Assembly (NCBI RefSeq): GCF_004298145.1
Contig: NZ_SCRH01000025.1
Coordinates: 50,170 to 114,169, forward strand
Origin: Mycobacterium sp.
Lineage (GTDB): Bacteria; Actinomycetota; Actinomycetes; Mycobacteriales; Mycobacteriaceae
Direction: 5' to 3'
Length of the DNA: 64,000 nt
Shown: positions 19,047 through 29,612 of the stretch, piece by piece
Layout of the letters: every line of letters begins with the position of its first letter
Position numbering within the stretch: the first letter of the stretch is position 1
Translations under genes and position numbers: made by a program
Notes under the pieces: generated by a model
What the model was told of the DNA's origin: nothing
Seen by the model: only the letters and a program-made list of their open reading frames with translations
Database searches by the model: none

Positions 19047-19598
19047 CTACCAGCCCGAGGGATCGTGGGCGGCGCCGTTTGCCGGCTTGGCGTGCCTGCC
19101 GTGGTGCTCGGTGAGTTGCTTGGCCCCGAATTCCGGGCCGGCGGCTTTGTCATGGCCCGGCGTCAGCGCGGTGCGGGTCTCCTTGACCGATTCGATGGTC
19201 TCGCGCGGCCCTCGGATCCGGCGCACCTTGAGGTAGCCCAGCAGGCCCAGCAGGGCGCCGACCGCCACCATGATCCCGAAGACGATCAGGTATGCCACCC
19301 ACCGCCACAGCCAGGTGTCGAGCAGTTCGGCGACGAAGAAGAAGAAAAAGAAGGTGGAGTAAAACAGCACCACCAGCGCGGCGATGAAGAAAACGCTACC
19401 GGTGAGGCCCTTTTTGACGTCCCGGGTAATTTCGGCGCGGGCGAGTTCGACTTCGGCGCGCACCAACGTGGAGACCTGAGCCGTCGCGTCCTTGATCAGG
19501 TGACCGATCGACGGCTCGGCGGGGCTGGCATGTGGGTCGGTCAACGGAATCGTGGTCAGTGTGCTGGGCACACCGTTCTTGCCATCGGCTTTGCTCAC
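19047..19598 (-). CDS. Phage-holin-like (DUF1469) membrane protein (Rv3669-like)
   Basis: A 183-residue protein: a soluble N-terminal helix (VSTLVRAEVELARAEITRD), two adjacent transmembrane helices (about residues 60-85 and 95-120, including a remarkable run of seven Phe), and a charged tail. This is the pattern of DUF1469/phage-holin superfamily III proteins, of unknown function in actinobacteria. I chose the GTG at 19598 because GAAAGAGG precedes it at good spacing; a longer reading to 19706 has no such site. It is followed immediately by ephE, so these form an operon. Confidence 0.8.
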   Translation of the reverse strand: MSKADGKNGVPSTLTTIPLTDPHASPAEPSIGHLIKDATAQVSTLVRAEVELARAEITRDVKKGLTGSVFFIAALVVLFYSTFFFFFFVAELLDTWLWRWVAYLIVFGIMVAVGALLGLLGYLKVRRIRGPRETIESVKETRTALTPGHDKAAGPEFGAKQLTEHHGRHAKPANGAAHDPSGW

Positions 19599-19837
19599 AG
19601 ACCGTCCTCTTTCGTCATCGCCCGGCTCGTTGTCGTCGCGTTTTATGTTGCCATGTGGCGCCTGGACAGGAGAAGCCAGACGAGGCCAGCCGAACATTGC
19701 GACCATCCACCGACCAGTTCGGTTCGGACAGAAAGCGGTCGGGCCTGGGACGCGCCGCCGCAGCGACCAAGCCTTCCAGGCCGATTACACTCGGCCAAGC
19801 CGGTCGCGATGTCCGGCCGACCGATGGGAGTGGGGCT

Positions 19838-20536
19838 GTGCGGAGGGCGCACCGGTGCTTCTTGGTAGCGATGGTTGCCCTGCTCGTGGCCGCGCTGGGT
19901 TCGCATGGCCACGCCGCCGCCGCTGATGTCAGGATCCCGCTGGGGGGTGGTGCGGGCATCGTCATCAACGGCGACACCATGTGCACCCTGACCACCATCG
20001 GTGGCGATGCCGCCGGCGAGCTCATCGGTTTCACCTCCGCGCATTGCGGGGGCCCGGGCGCTCAAGTTGCCGCCGAGGGCGCGGAAAACGCGGGTGTATT
20101 GGGCACCATGGTCGCCGGTAACGACAACCTCGACTACGCGGTGATCAAGTTCGATCCGGCAAAAGTGACACCGGTGGCCAACTTCAACGGTTTTGTGATC
20201 AGCGGCATCGGTCCGGACCCGGCCTTCGGCGAGATCGCCTGCAAACAGGGCCGCACAACGGGCAATTCGTGCGGCGTCACCTGGGGAATGGGTCAGACCC
20301 CGGGCACCATCGTGATGCAGGTCTGTGGCCAACCGGGCGACTCCGGCGCACCGGTGACCGTGAACAACGAGTTGGTCGGGATGATCCACGGAGCGTTCAG
20401 CGACAACCTGCCGACCTGCATCGTCAAGTACATCCCGTTGCACACCCCGGCGGTGGTGGTGTCGTTCAACGCGGTTCTGGCCGACATCAACGCCAAGCAC
20501 CGGTCCGGTACCGGGTTCGCCCCGTTGCCCGGCTGA
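19838..20536 (+). CDS. Secreted trypsin-like serine protease (Rv3668c-like)
   Basis: A 232-residue exported protein. A signal peptide (basic start, hydrophobic residues about 8-22, AHAAAA cleavage region) precedes a chymotrypsin fold: His in TSAHCGG, Asp in NLDYAVIKF, Ser in GQPGDSGAPV. Two cysteine pairs probably form disulfides. The GTG at 19838, preceded by GGGAG, gives exactly the length of Rv3668c; the open frame extends further upstream but without support. Substrate unknown. Confidence 0.9.
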   Translation: MRRAHRCFLVAMVALLVAALGSHGHAAAADVRIPLGGGAGIVINGDTMCTLTTIGGDAAGELIGFTSAHCGGPGAQVAAEGAENAGVLGTMVAGNDNLDYAVIKFDPAKVTPVANFNGFVISGIGPDPAFGEIACKQGRTTGNSCGVTWGMGQTPGTIVMQVCGQPGDSGAPVTVNNELVGMIHGAFSDNLPTCIVKYIPLHTPAVVVSFNAVLADINAKHRSGTGFAPLPG

Positions 20537-20546
20537 ACCACACCGG

Positions 20547-22553
<2,007 letters not shown>

Positions 22554-22646
22554 TGGCCGACTGTGAGCCTAACCGTGTGCGCCGTAGCTGTGCGAGCGGT
22601 AGCCGTGCGCTCGAATCCGGGGTCAAGCGTGCCCTCATGGCGGATA

Positions 22647-23198
22647 ATGACCGATGTGCCGGGTCATGGGCGGAGCATCCACCGACTGGTCCCCAGCTTT
22701 GCCGCGGCCGCAACGAGTTACGCCGCCGCCACAGTGCTGGGGTGGCCCGCGTCGGCCATGCCGGCCGACACCCTCGACGCGCCGACACCGTGCTGGTCGG
22801 ACCAGATCGCCGTGACCGCCTCACGCACCGAGGCCGCGGTGGGGCACCGCGCGGTGACCCTGATCTTCACCCTCGCCGGCGGCGCGGAGCCCTGCACACT
22901 CGCCGGATACGCCGGGGTCGACTCGGGCGCCGGCGGCGCCCTCATCCATGCGCGGCCCACCCCGCGCGGATACATGGGTGGGCTACCGGACGGCGTCAAC
23001 GTCCCGCCCGCCGTCATCCTGTCCATCTCGACCCAGGGCCAGGCGATCGTGGAGGGCATCGCCGTCGACGCCGAAGGTCGGCCGTGCCCCACCTATACGG
23101 ACTTGCTCGTCAATCCGCCCGACACCACCAACGTGGTGATGGTGTCGGCCACCATTGAGGCCTGCGAGTTGCAGGTGCACCCGGTCACCGCCGTTTGA
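22647..23198 (+). CDS. Putative exported DUF4232-type protein
   Basis: A 183-residue protein with an N-terminal hydrophobic stretch ending in a signal-peptidase-like region (LGWPASAMPADT, about residue 37). The mature part begins near TPCWSDQIAVTAS and has the four-Cys, beta-rich DUF4232 pattern (PCTLAGYAGV; GRPCPTY; TIEACELQVHPV). Function unknown; related proteins are often lipoproteins, but I see no lipobox here. The start may be ATG 22647 or GTG 22655. It is divergent from acs and precedes dppA by 103 bases. I do not recall a named H37Rv equivalent at this position. Confidence 0.75.
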   Translation: MTDVPGHGRSIHRLVPSFAAAATSYAAATVLGWPASAMPADTLDAPTPCWSDQIAVTASRTEAAVGHRAVTLIFTLAGGAEPCTLAGYAGVDSGAGGALIHARPTPRGYMGGLPDGVNVPPAVILSISTQGQAIVEGIAVDAEGRPCPTYTDLLVNPPDTTNVVMVSATIEACELQVHPVTAV

Positions 23199-23301
23199 GA
23201 AACGTCAGGAGTCGACGTTCCCCAAGCAGTAGAGGCGGGGGAGCCCGTCGACGGCCGCGCGAGCGCTCCCGACGCGACTTCAGGCCCTAGGGTCGGGTGT
23301 C

Positions 23302-24939
23302 ATGCGCCGGATGCGGACCCCGTTGGCCATACTGGCCCCGCTTGCCGTCGCAATGCTCACGATCGCTTCGCTGGTGGGTTGTGGCGGCGGTGTCCTCAGC
23401 CCGGATCTGGTGGTGGTCAACGGCGGGGAACCACCGAACCCGCTGATCCCGACCGGCACCAACGACAGTCAGGGCGGCCGGATCCTCGACCGGCTCTTCG
23501 CCGGGCTGATGTCCTACGACGCCGCCGGCCATCCGTCGCCCGAGGTCGCCCGGTCGATCGACACAGGCGACAATGTCAACTATCGGGTCATCCTCAAACC
23601 CGGCTGGACGTTCACCGACGGGTCCCCGGTGACGGCCCATTCGTTCGTCGACGCCTGGAACTACGGGGCCTTGAGCACCAATGCCCAACTGCAGCAAAGC
23701 TTCTTCAGCCCGATAGCGGGATTCGACGCGGTCGCCGGCCTTACCCGCGACGGCAAGCCGACGGCAACCACCATGTCGGGGCTGCGGGTGGTCAACGACG
23801 ACGAATTCACCGTTCGGTTGAAGGCACCGACCATCGACTTCAGGTTGCGGTTGGGCCACAGCGCCTTCTATCCGTTGCCGGAGGCCGCCTTTCGCGACAT
23901 GAGCGCGTTCGGCCAACACCCGATCGGCAACGGCCCGTACCAACTCGCCGAGGGACCGGACGGGCCGGCGTGGGAGCACAACGTCCGAATCGACTTGCGG
24001 CCCAACCCCGGTTACCGCGGCAACCGCAGGCCACACAACAAGGGGTTGAGATTCGAGTTCTACGCCAACCTGGACACCGCCTACGCCGACCTGCTCTCGG
24101 GCAACCTCGACGTGCTGGACACCATCCCGCCCAGCGCCCTGCCGATCTACAAGCGCGACCTCGGCGACAAGGTCACCAGCGGAGCGGCCGCGATCAACCA
24201 AAGCCTCGACACCCCGCTGCGGCTGCCGCATTTCGGCGGCGAGGAAGGCCGGCTGCGCCGCCTGGCACTGTCGGCGGCCATCAACCGGCCGCAGATCTCC
24301 CGACAGATCTTCGTCGACACCCGCAGTCCCGCACGCGATTTCACCGCCTCATCGCTGCCGGGGTTCGACCCGAACATCGCCGGCAGCGACGCGTTGGACT
24401 TCAATCCCGACCAGGCGCGGCAACTCTGGGCGCAGGCCGATGCGATCTCGGCGTGGAGCGGGCGCTACGCGATCGCCTACAACGCCGATGCGGGACACCA
24501 GGACTGGGTGGACGCCGTGGCCAACAGCATCAAGAACGTGCTGGGCATCGACGCCGTCGGCGCGCCGCAGCCCACCTTCGCGGGCTTTCGCACCCAGATC
24601 ACCAGCCGCAGCATCGCCACCGCGTTTCGCGCCGGATGGCAAGGCGACTACCCGTCCATGATCGAATTTCTCGCCCCGCTGTTCGCCACCGGCGCGGGAT
24701 CCAACGACGTCGGCTACTCCAGCCGGCAGTTCGACGCCGCACTGGCGACCGCCGAAGCCGCACCCGACTTGGCGCAGGCCACCGTGCTGGCCAACGACGC
24801 CCAACGAATCCTCTTCCACGACATGCCCGTTGTTCCGCTGTGGAACTACATCAGCGTGGTCGGATGGTCGCCCGAGGTCAGCAATGTCACGGTCACCTGG
24901 AACGGGCTGCCCGACTACGAGAACATCGTCAAGGCTTGA
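23302..24939 (+). CDS. dppA: Peptide ABC transporter substrate-binding lipoprotein (Rv3666c-like)
   Basis: A 545-residue extracellular solute-binding protein family 5 member. The signal peptide ends in the lipobox LVGC, so the mature protein is anchored to the outer face of the membrane. Family signatures: RILDRLFAGLMSYD, then KPGWTFTDGSPVTAHSFVDAW. In M. tuberculosis DppA delivers di/oligopeptides and takes part in haem uptake. First gene of the dppABCD operon; the permease gene starts one base after its stop. Confidence 0.95.
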   Translation: MRRMRTPLAILAPLAVAMLTIASLVGCGGGVLSPDLVVVNGGEPPNPLIPTGTNDSQGGRILDRLFAGLMSYDAAGHPSPEVARSIDTGDNVNYRVILKPGWTFTDGSPVTAHSFVDAWNYGALSTNAQLQQSFFSPIAGFDAVAGLTRDGKPTATTMSGLRVVNDDEFTVRLKAPTIDFRLRLGHSAFYPLPEAAFRDMSAFGQHPIGNGPYQLAEGPDGPAWEHNVRIDLRPNPGYRGNRRPHNKGLRFEFYANLDTAYADLLSGNLDVLDTIPPSALPIYKRDLGDKVTSGAAAINQSLDTPLRLPHFGGEEGRLRRLALSAAINRPQISRQIFVDTRSPARDFTASSLPGFDPNIAGSDALDFNPDQARQLWAQADAISAWSGRYAIAYNADAGHQDWVDAVANSIKNVLGIDAVGAPQPTFAGFRTQITSRSIATAFRAGWQGDYPSMIEFLAPLFATGAGSNDVGYSSRQFDAALATAEAAPDLAQATVLANDAQRILFHDMPVVPLWNYISVVGWSPEVSNVTVTWNGLPDYENIVKA

Positions 24940-24940
24940 C

Positions 24941-25867
24941 ATGGGTTGGTATATCGCGCGCCGGATCGCCGTCATGGTGCCCGTATTCGTCGGCGCCACG
25001 TTGCTGATCTACGGCATGGTGTTCCTGTTGCCCGGCGACCCGTTGGCCGCGATCGCCGGCGACCGCCCGCTGACGCCGGCCGTCGCCGCGCAGCTGCGCA
25101 CCCGCTACCACCTCGACGATCCGTTCATCGTGCAGTACCTGCGTTACCTCGGCGGAGTTCTGCACGGTGATCTGGGCCGCGCCTATTCCGGGCTGCCGGT
25201 CAGTGACGTTCTCGCACATGCGTTTCCGGTCACCCTGCGGCTGTCGTTGATCGCCCTGGCCGTCGAGGCGGTGCTGGGAATCGGATTCGGGGTGATCGCG
25301 GGCCTGCGTGCGGGTGGCCTTTTCGATTCCACGGTGCTGATCACCGGCCTGGTCATCATCGCGATCCCCATCTTCGTGCTGGGCTTCCTGGCGCAGTTCG
25401 TGTTCGGTGTCCGGCTGGGCATCGCCCCGGTGACGGTGGGGCAACGAGCCACCTTCGCGCGCCTGCTGTTACCCGGAATCGTGCTGGGCTCGGTGTCATT
25501 CGCCTATGTGGTGCGGTTGACCCGATCCGCGGTGGCCGCCAACGCACACGCCGACTATGTGCGCACCGCCACCGCCAAAGGATTGTCACGGCCCCGCGTG
25601 GTGACGGTGCACATCCTGCGTAACTCGCTGATCCCGGTGGTGACGTTTCTGGGAGCGGATCTGGGGGCGCTGATGGGCGGGGCCATCGTGACCGAAGGCA
25701 TCTTCAACATTCACGGTATCGGCGGCGTGCTCTATCAAGCTGTCACCCGGCAAGAGGCGCCCACCGTGGTCTCGATCGTGACCGTGCTGGTGCTGATCTA
25801 CCTGCTCACCAATCTGCTGGTGGACCTGCTGTACGCCGCGCTGGACCCCCGGATCCGCTATGGGTGA
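24941..25867 (+). CDS. dppB: Peptide ABC transporter permease DppB (Rv3665c-like)
   Basis: A 308-residue inner-membrane permease with six hydrophobic helices. The first helix is followed by the typical PGDPLAAIAG, and the EAA loop (DYVRTATAKGLSRPRVVTVH, about residues 205-225) contacts the ATPase. Length equals H37Rv DppB. Its end overlaps dppC by eight bases. Confidence 0.94.
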   Translation: MGWYIARRIAVMVPVFVGATLLIYGMVFLLPGDPLAAIAGDRPLTPAVAAQLRTRYHLDDPFIVQYLRYLGGVLHGDLGRAYSGLPVSDVLAHAFPVTLRLSLIALAVEAVLGIGFGVIAGLRAGGLFDSTVLITGLVIIAIPIFVLGFLAQFVFGVRLGIAPVTVGQRATFARLLLPGIVLGSVSFAYVVRLTRSAVAANAHADYVRTATAKGLSRPRVVTVHILRNSLIPVVTFLGADLGALMGGAIVTEGIFNIHGIGGVLYQAVTRQEAPTVVSIVTVLVLIYLLTNLLVDLLYAALDPRIRYG

Positions 25868-26735
25868 CCGGATCTTCGCGCGGGGCGGATTCTGGCGCGA
25901 CACGTGGCGGCGGTTGCATCGCCGCCCGAAGTTCATCGGTGCGGCGGTGTTGATCACGTTCGTCGTGGCCGTCGCGATGTTTCCGGGGCTGTTCACCGGG
26001 GTGGACCCGGCCTACGCCGATCCCAGCCAGAGCCTGCTGCCCGCGTCGCGCGCGCACTGGTTTGGCACCGACCTGCAGGGCCACGACGTGTACGCCCGCA
26101 CGGTGTACGGCGCGCGGGCGTCGGTCACGGTGGGCCTGGGAGCCGCCGTGATCGTGTTCGTCGTCGGCGGTGCGTTGGGCGCGTTGGCCGGCTTCTACGG
26201 CGGCTGGATCGACACGGTGGTCTCCCGTGTCACCGACGTGTTCTTCGGGCTGCCGTTGCTGCTTGCCGCCATCGTCTTGATGCAGGTCATGCGCCATCGC
26301 ACGGTCTGGACGGTGATCGCGATCCTCGCGTTGTTCGGCTGGCCGCAGGTGGCCAGGATCGCGCGTGGTGCCGTGCTCGCGGTGCGCGCCAGTGACTACG
26401 TGCTCGCCGCTAAAGCGTTGGGGATGAGCAGGTTTCAAATCCTGCTCCGGCACGCGCTACCCAACGCCCTGGGCCCGGTCATCGCGGTGGCCACCATTGC
26501 CCTCGGCCTTTTCATCGTCACCGAGGCGACGCTGTCCTACCTCGGTGTCGGATTGCCGACGTCGGTAGTGTCGTGGGGTGGCGATATCAACCTCGCCCAG
26601 ACCCGGCTGCGGGCGGGCTCACCCATTCTGTTCTATCCGGCCGGCGCCCTGGCGATCACCGTGCTGGCCTTCATGATGATGGGTGACGCGCTCCGCGATG
26701 CCCTGGATCCGGCGTCGAGGGCGTGGCGGGCATGA
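25860..26735 (+). CDS. dppC: Peptide ABC transporter permease DppC (Rv3664c-like)
   Basis: A 291-residue permease of the OppC type: a basic N-terminal tail, one helix with the extracellular loop ending HWFGTDLQGHDVYART (the conserved FGTDxxGRDV region), and five more helices. The EAA loop is DYVLAAKALGMSRFQILLRH. It is about 25 residues longer than the H37Rv annotation. It overlaps both neighbours (eight bases with dppB, four with dppD). Confidence 0.94.
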   Translation: MGDRIFARGGFWRDTWRRLHRRPKFIGAAVLITFVVAVAMFPGLFTGVDPAYADPSQSLLPASRAHWFGTDLQGHDVYARTVYGARASVTVGLGAAVIVFVVGGALGALAGFYGGWIDTVVSRVTDVFFGLPLLLAAIVLMQVMRHRTVWTVIAILALFGWPQVARIARGAVLAVRASDYVLAAKALGMSRFQILLRHALPNALGPVIAVATIALGLFIVTEATLSYLGVGLPTSVVSWGGDINLAQTRLRAGSPILFYPAGALAITVLAFMMMGDALRDALDPASRAWRA

Positions 26736-28396
26736 GCGCAACCGCCTCGCCACTGCTGTCGGTGGACGGCCTCGAGGTCGCTTTCGGCGATCAGGCCGCG
26801 GTTTGTGGTTTGGACCTGTCCGTGCTGCCCGGGCAGACCGTCGCGGTCGTGGGCGAATCGGGATCGGGGAAATCCACCACCGCCGCCGCGATCCTCGGGC
26901 TTCTTCCCCCCGGCGGACGAATTACCGGCGGCCGCGTCGTGTTCGACGGTGTCGACATCTCGGCCGCCGGCCACCGAGCGATGCGCTCGATCCGCGGCCG
27001 CGAGATCGGCTACATTCCGCAGGACCCGATGACCAACCTGAACCCAGTGTGGAAAGTCGGCTTTCAGATCCGGGAAGCGTTGCGGGCCAACACCTCCGAC
27101 CGCCGCACCCGACAGCGTGCCGTGGAGCTGCTCGCCGCGGCGGGGATGCCGGACCCGGCGAAACAAGCGCGCCGCTACCCCCATCAGCTGTCCGGCGGCA
27201 TGTGCCAACGTGCGCTGATCGCGATCGGGCTGGCGGGCCGGCCGCGGCTGTTGATCGCCGACGAGCCGACGTCCGCGCTGGACGTCACTGTGCAGCGCCA
27301 CGTGCTCGACCATCTGCAGCGGCTCACTACCGACCTCGGCACCGCGCTGCTGCTGATCACCCACGATCTGGCGCTGGCCGCCGAGCGGGCCGAGTCGGTC
27401 GTCGTCGTCCATCGCGGGGTCGTCGTGGAATCCGGTGCGGCACGTTCGATCTTGCGAAGCCCGCAACACGAGTACACCCGGCGGCTGGTGGCCGCGGCGC
27501 CGGCGGTGACGGTCCGGGGCGCCGCGCGGACCCGCCCGCGGATCGGGGGGCGAGCCGAACAGACCGAGGGCTCCGCCGAGATTCTCGTCGCCGCCGAACT
27601 GACCAAGGTCTACCGGGAGTCCCATGGGGCGCCATGGCGGCGCGGCGAATTTCGCGCCGTCGACGCGGTGTCCTTTCGCCTGAGCCGCGCGCGCACGCTG
27701 GCGATCGCCGGGGAGTCGGGATCGGGGAAGTCGACCCTGGCGCGGATGGTGCTCGGTCTCTTACCACCCACTTCGGGCACCGTGGTTTTCGACGGCACCC
27801 GGATCGACGACGCGATGCCCCGGGCCACGCAGCTGGCTTTCCGTCGCCGGGTGCAGCCCGTGTTTCAAAATCCGTACAGCAGCCTGGACCCCATGTACTC
27901 GGTGTTCCGTGCCATCGAGGAACCGTTGCGGATCCACCGGGCCGGTGACCGCCGGCAGCGCGCACAAGCGGTGCACGACCTCGTCGACCAGGTGGCGCTG
28001 CCCTCGTCGGTGTTGGACCGGTTGCCCCGCGAACTGTCGGGTGGGCAGCGACAGCGGGTGGCGATCGCCCGGGCGCTGGCGTTGCGGCCCGAGGTGCTGG
28101 TCTGCGACGAGGCGGTGTCGGCACTCGACGTCCTGGTTCAGGCGCAGATACTGGAACTGCTGGCCGATCTGCAGGCCGAACTGGGCCTGGCGTACCTGTT
28201 CATCAGCCACGACCTCGCGGTGATCCGGCAGATCGCCGACGACGTCTTGGTCATGCGCGCGGGCCGCGTGGTGGAGCACGCGCCCACCGAGGAGCTGTTC
28301 ATTCATCCCGAGCACGACTACACCCGGCAGCTGTTGGACGCCATCCCGCACGCGCCGGAATCCGACGGAGATAGATTGTCAAGCTGTGACGGCTGA
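26732..28396 (+). CDS. dppD: Peptide ABC transporter ATPase, two domains fused (Rv3663c-like)
   Basis: A 554-residue protein with two complete ABC domains (equivalent to DppD plus DppF). Domain 1: Walker A GESGSGKST at about 46-54, signature LSGGMCQRA, Walker B LLIADEP. Domain 2: Walker A GESGSGKST at about 330, signature LSGGQRQRV, Walker B VLVCDEA. It supplies energy for the DppBC channel. The stop codon lies 11 bases inside the following gene. Confidence 0.95.
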   Translation: MSATASPLLSVDGLEVAFGDQAAVCGLDLSVLPGQTVAVVGESGSGKSTTAAAILGLLPPGGRITGGRVVFDGVDISAAGHRAMRSIRGREIGYIPQDPMTNLNPVWKVGFQIREALRANTSDRRTRQRAVELLAAAGMPDPAKQARRYPHQLSGGMCQRALIAIGLAGRPRLLIADEPTSALDVTVQRHVLDHLQRLTTDLGTALLLITHDLALAAERAESVVVVHRGVVVESGAARSILRSPQHEYTRRLVAAAPAVTVRGAARTRPRIGGRAEQTEGSAEILVAAELTKVYRESHGAPWRRGEFRAVDAVSFRLSRARTLAIAGESGSGKSTLARMVLGLLPPTSGTVVFDGTRIDDAMPRATQLAFRRRVQPVFQNPYSSLDPMYSVFRAIEEPLRIHRAGDRRQRAQAVHDLVDQVALPSSVLDRLPRELSGGQRQRVAIARALALRPEVLVCDEAVSALDVLVQAQILELLADLQAELGLAYLFISHDLAVIRQIADDVLVMRAGRVVEHAPTEELFIHPEHDYTRQLLDAIPHAPESDGDRLSSCDG

Positions 28397-29144
28397 CCCC
28401 CTTGCCCCCCTGACAGAACTGCCCGGCGTCGCGGAGGCGAGCGAAAGCGCCCGCGACGCGCTGGGTCGCGCCCACCGCCACCGGGCCAACTTGCGCGGCT
28501 GGCCCGTGACCGCCACCGAGGCGTCGCTGCGCGCGGCCCGCGCGTCGTCCGTCCTCGACGGCGGTCCCGTCCGACTGGAGGACCTCGCGGACGCCGGCAC
28601 GATCAGCGATCCGGTGTTCGCGGGGGCACTGCGGGTGGCCCAGGCGCTCGAAGGTGGCGAAGGCCCCATCGTCGGCATCTGGCGGCGAGCGCCCCTGCAG
28701 GCGCTGGCCCGTCTGCACATGCTGGCCGCGGCTGGCCAGGTCGACGACGAGCATCTGGGTCGCCCGCGCGCCGATGCCGGCGTGGGGCCCAGGCTGGAGT
28801 TGTTGGCGGAGTTGGTGAACGGCCGCACCCAGGCGCCCACCCCGGTGATCGCGGCGGTCCTGCACGGCGAGTTGTTGACGCTCAAGCCGTTCGGCAGCTC
28901 GGACGGCGTGGTCGCGCGCGCGGTGTCGAGGTTGGTGACCATCGCCGGCGGGCTGGACCCGCACGGGCTGGGTGTGCCCGAGGTCAGTTGGATGCGTCAA
29001 CCCGCGGCGTATCGCGACGCGGCACAGGGCTTCGCCGACGGCACCCAAGAGGGTGTGCGGGCCTGGCTGGTGCTGTGTTGCGGAGCGATGCAGGCCGGCG
29101 CGAAAGAGGCGTTGGCGATCGCCGACTCGATGTCGAATCGGTAG
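28386..29144 (+). CDS. Rv3662c-like protein with a degenerate Fic motif
   Basis: A 252-residue protein (H37Rv Rv3662c is about 256) usually left as hypothetical. I see two pieces of the Fic/DOC fold: an N-terminal ASSVLDGG, like the ASSxIEG inhibitory-helix motif, and LLTLKPFGSSDGVVARAVSRL near residue 165-185, which lines up with the catalytic HPFxxGNGRxxR but has Lys for the catalytic His and SSD for GN. If this reading is right the protein keeps the fold but lacks AMP-transfer activity. It starts 11 bases inside dppD, so is part of the dpp operon. Alternative: an unrelated helical protein. Confidence 0.8.
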   Translation: MTADPLAPLTELPGVAEASESARDALGRAHRHRANLRGWPVTATEASLRAARASSVLDGGPVRLEDLADAGTISDPVFAGALRVAQALEGGEGPIVGIWRRAPLQALARLHMLAAAGQVDDEHLGRPRADAGVGPRLELLAELVNGRTQAPTPVIAAVLHGELLTLKPFGSSDGVVARAVSRLVTIAGGLDPHGLGVPEVSWMRQPAAYRDAAQGFADGTQEGVRAWLVLCCGAMQAGAKEALAIADSMSNR

Positions 29145-29190
29145 CTGAAGCAGTGGTCGAAAGACCGGGAATCGACACCGGAAATCGGCC

Positions 29191-29242
29191 GGAAAAGTGT
29201 AGAGCGGGCGACGTTCCGAATGTTCGGTCCGCCGCCCGCTAG
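29191..29242 (-). terminator. Terminator of the Ms1-like RNA
   Basis: On the minus strand AGCGGGCG (complement of 29233-29240) pairs perfectly with CGCCCGCT (complement of 29203-29210), with an inner CCGAACATTCGG hairpin, and is followed by CTACACTTTTCC. It sits about 300 bases downstream of the promoter at 29515-29545. The plus-strand side lacks a T-run, so it mainly serves the RNA. Confidence 0.7.
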
Positions 29243-29508
29243 CACGGGACTCGGTTACCAAGCGTGCATTTCGGGGCTGCGTGGGTTGGCCTCGGCGATC
29301 TTGCGACGCTTCTGGTTGCAGCCCCACCCAAAGGGCCGTCGACACTTCCGCACTTCGCAATTACGCAGGCTCGCAACACTTCTGCCATTTTCGCGGCTAT
29401 GACTCCGCGTGGGTGCCGAGCACCGTGCTGGGCGCCCGGATCAGGAGATCGAACCTTCTCTTCCGGATCGACCTAGGCCTCACCGGGCTTCCGTGGTTCC
29501 TTTGTACT
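29205..29508 (-). ncRNA. Ms1 / MTS2823-type RNA polymerase-binding RNA
   Basis: The 468-base gap between the convergent Rv3662c-like and Rv3661-like genes has no gene but is where M. tuberculosis encodes MTS2823 (ncRv13661), a roughly 300-nt, very abundant stationary-phase RNA. Its M. smegmatis homologue Ms1 binds core RNA polymerase. Here a minus-strand promoter and terminator bracket about 304 nt, matching that length. The RNA contains long complementary stretches (for example GCCCGG near its 5' part with CCGGGC about 55 nt later). Identification rests on position, strand, length and structure; exact ends are estimated. Confidence 0.78.
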
Positions 29509-29514
29509 ACTAGA

Positions 29515-29545
29515 CCCTTAGCACAGCAAGGCCCAATTTTGCCAA
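29515..29545 (-). promoter_or_regulatory. Likely promoter of the Ms1-like RNA
   Basis: On the minus strand TTGGCA (complement of 29540-29545) is followed after 19 bases by TAAGGG(T) (complement of 29515-29520), a reasonable housekeeping-type -35/-10 pair. Predicted start about seven bases further on, near 29508. Confidence 0.5.
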
Positions 29546-29612
29546 GCCGTCTTGGATCCCGCGCCTAATGCGTTTGCTGTCGGCGGCTATGACCTGGTCG
29601 TCGCCATCTGGC

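Noticed and set aside
29430..29530. Possible tRNA because of GATCGAACC-like sequence
   Set aside because: No complete cloverleaf on either strand; better explained as part of the Ms1-type RNA.
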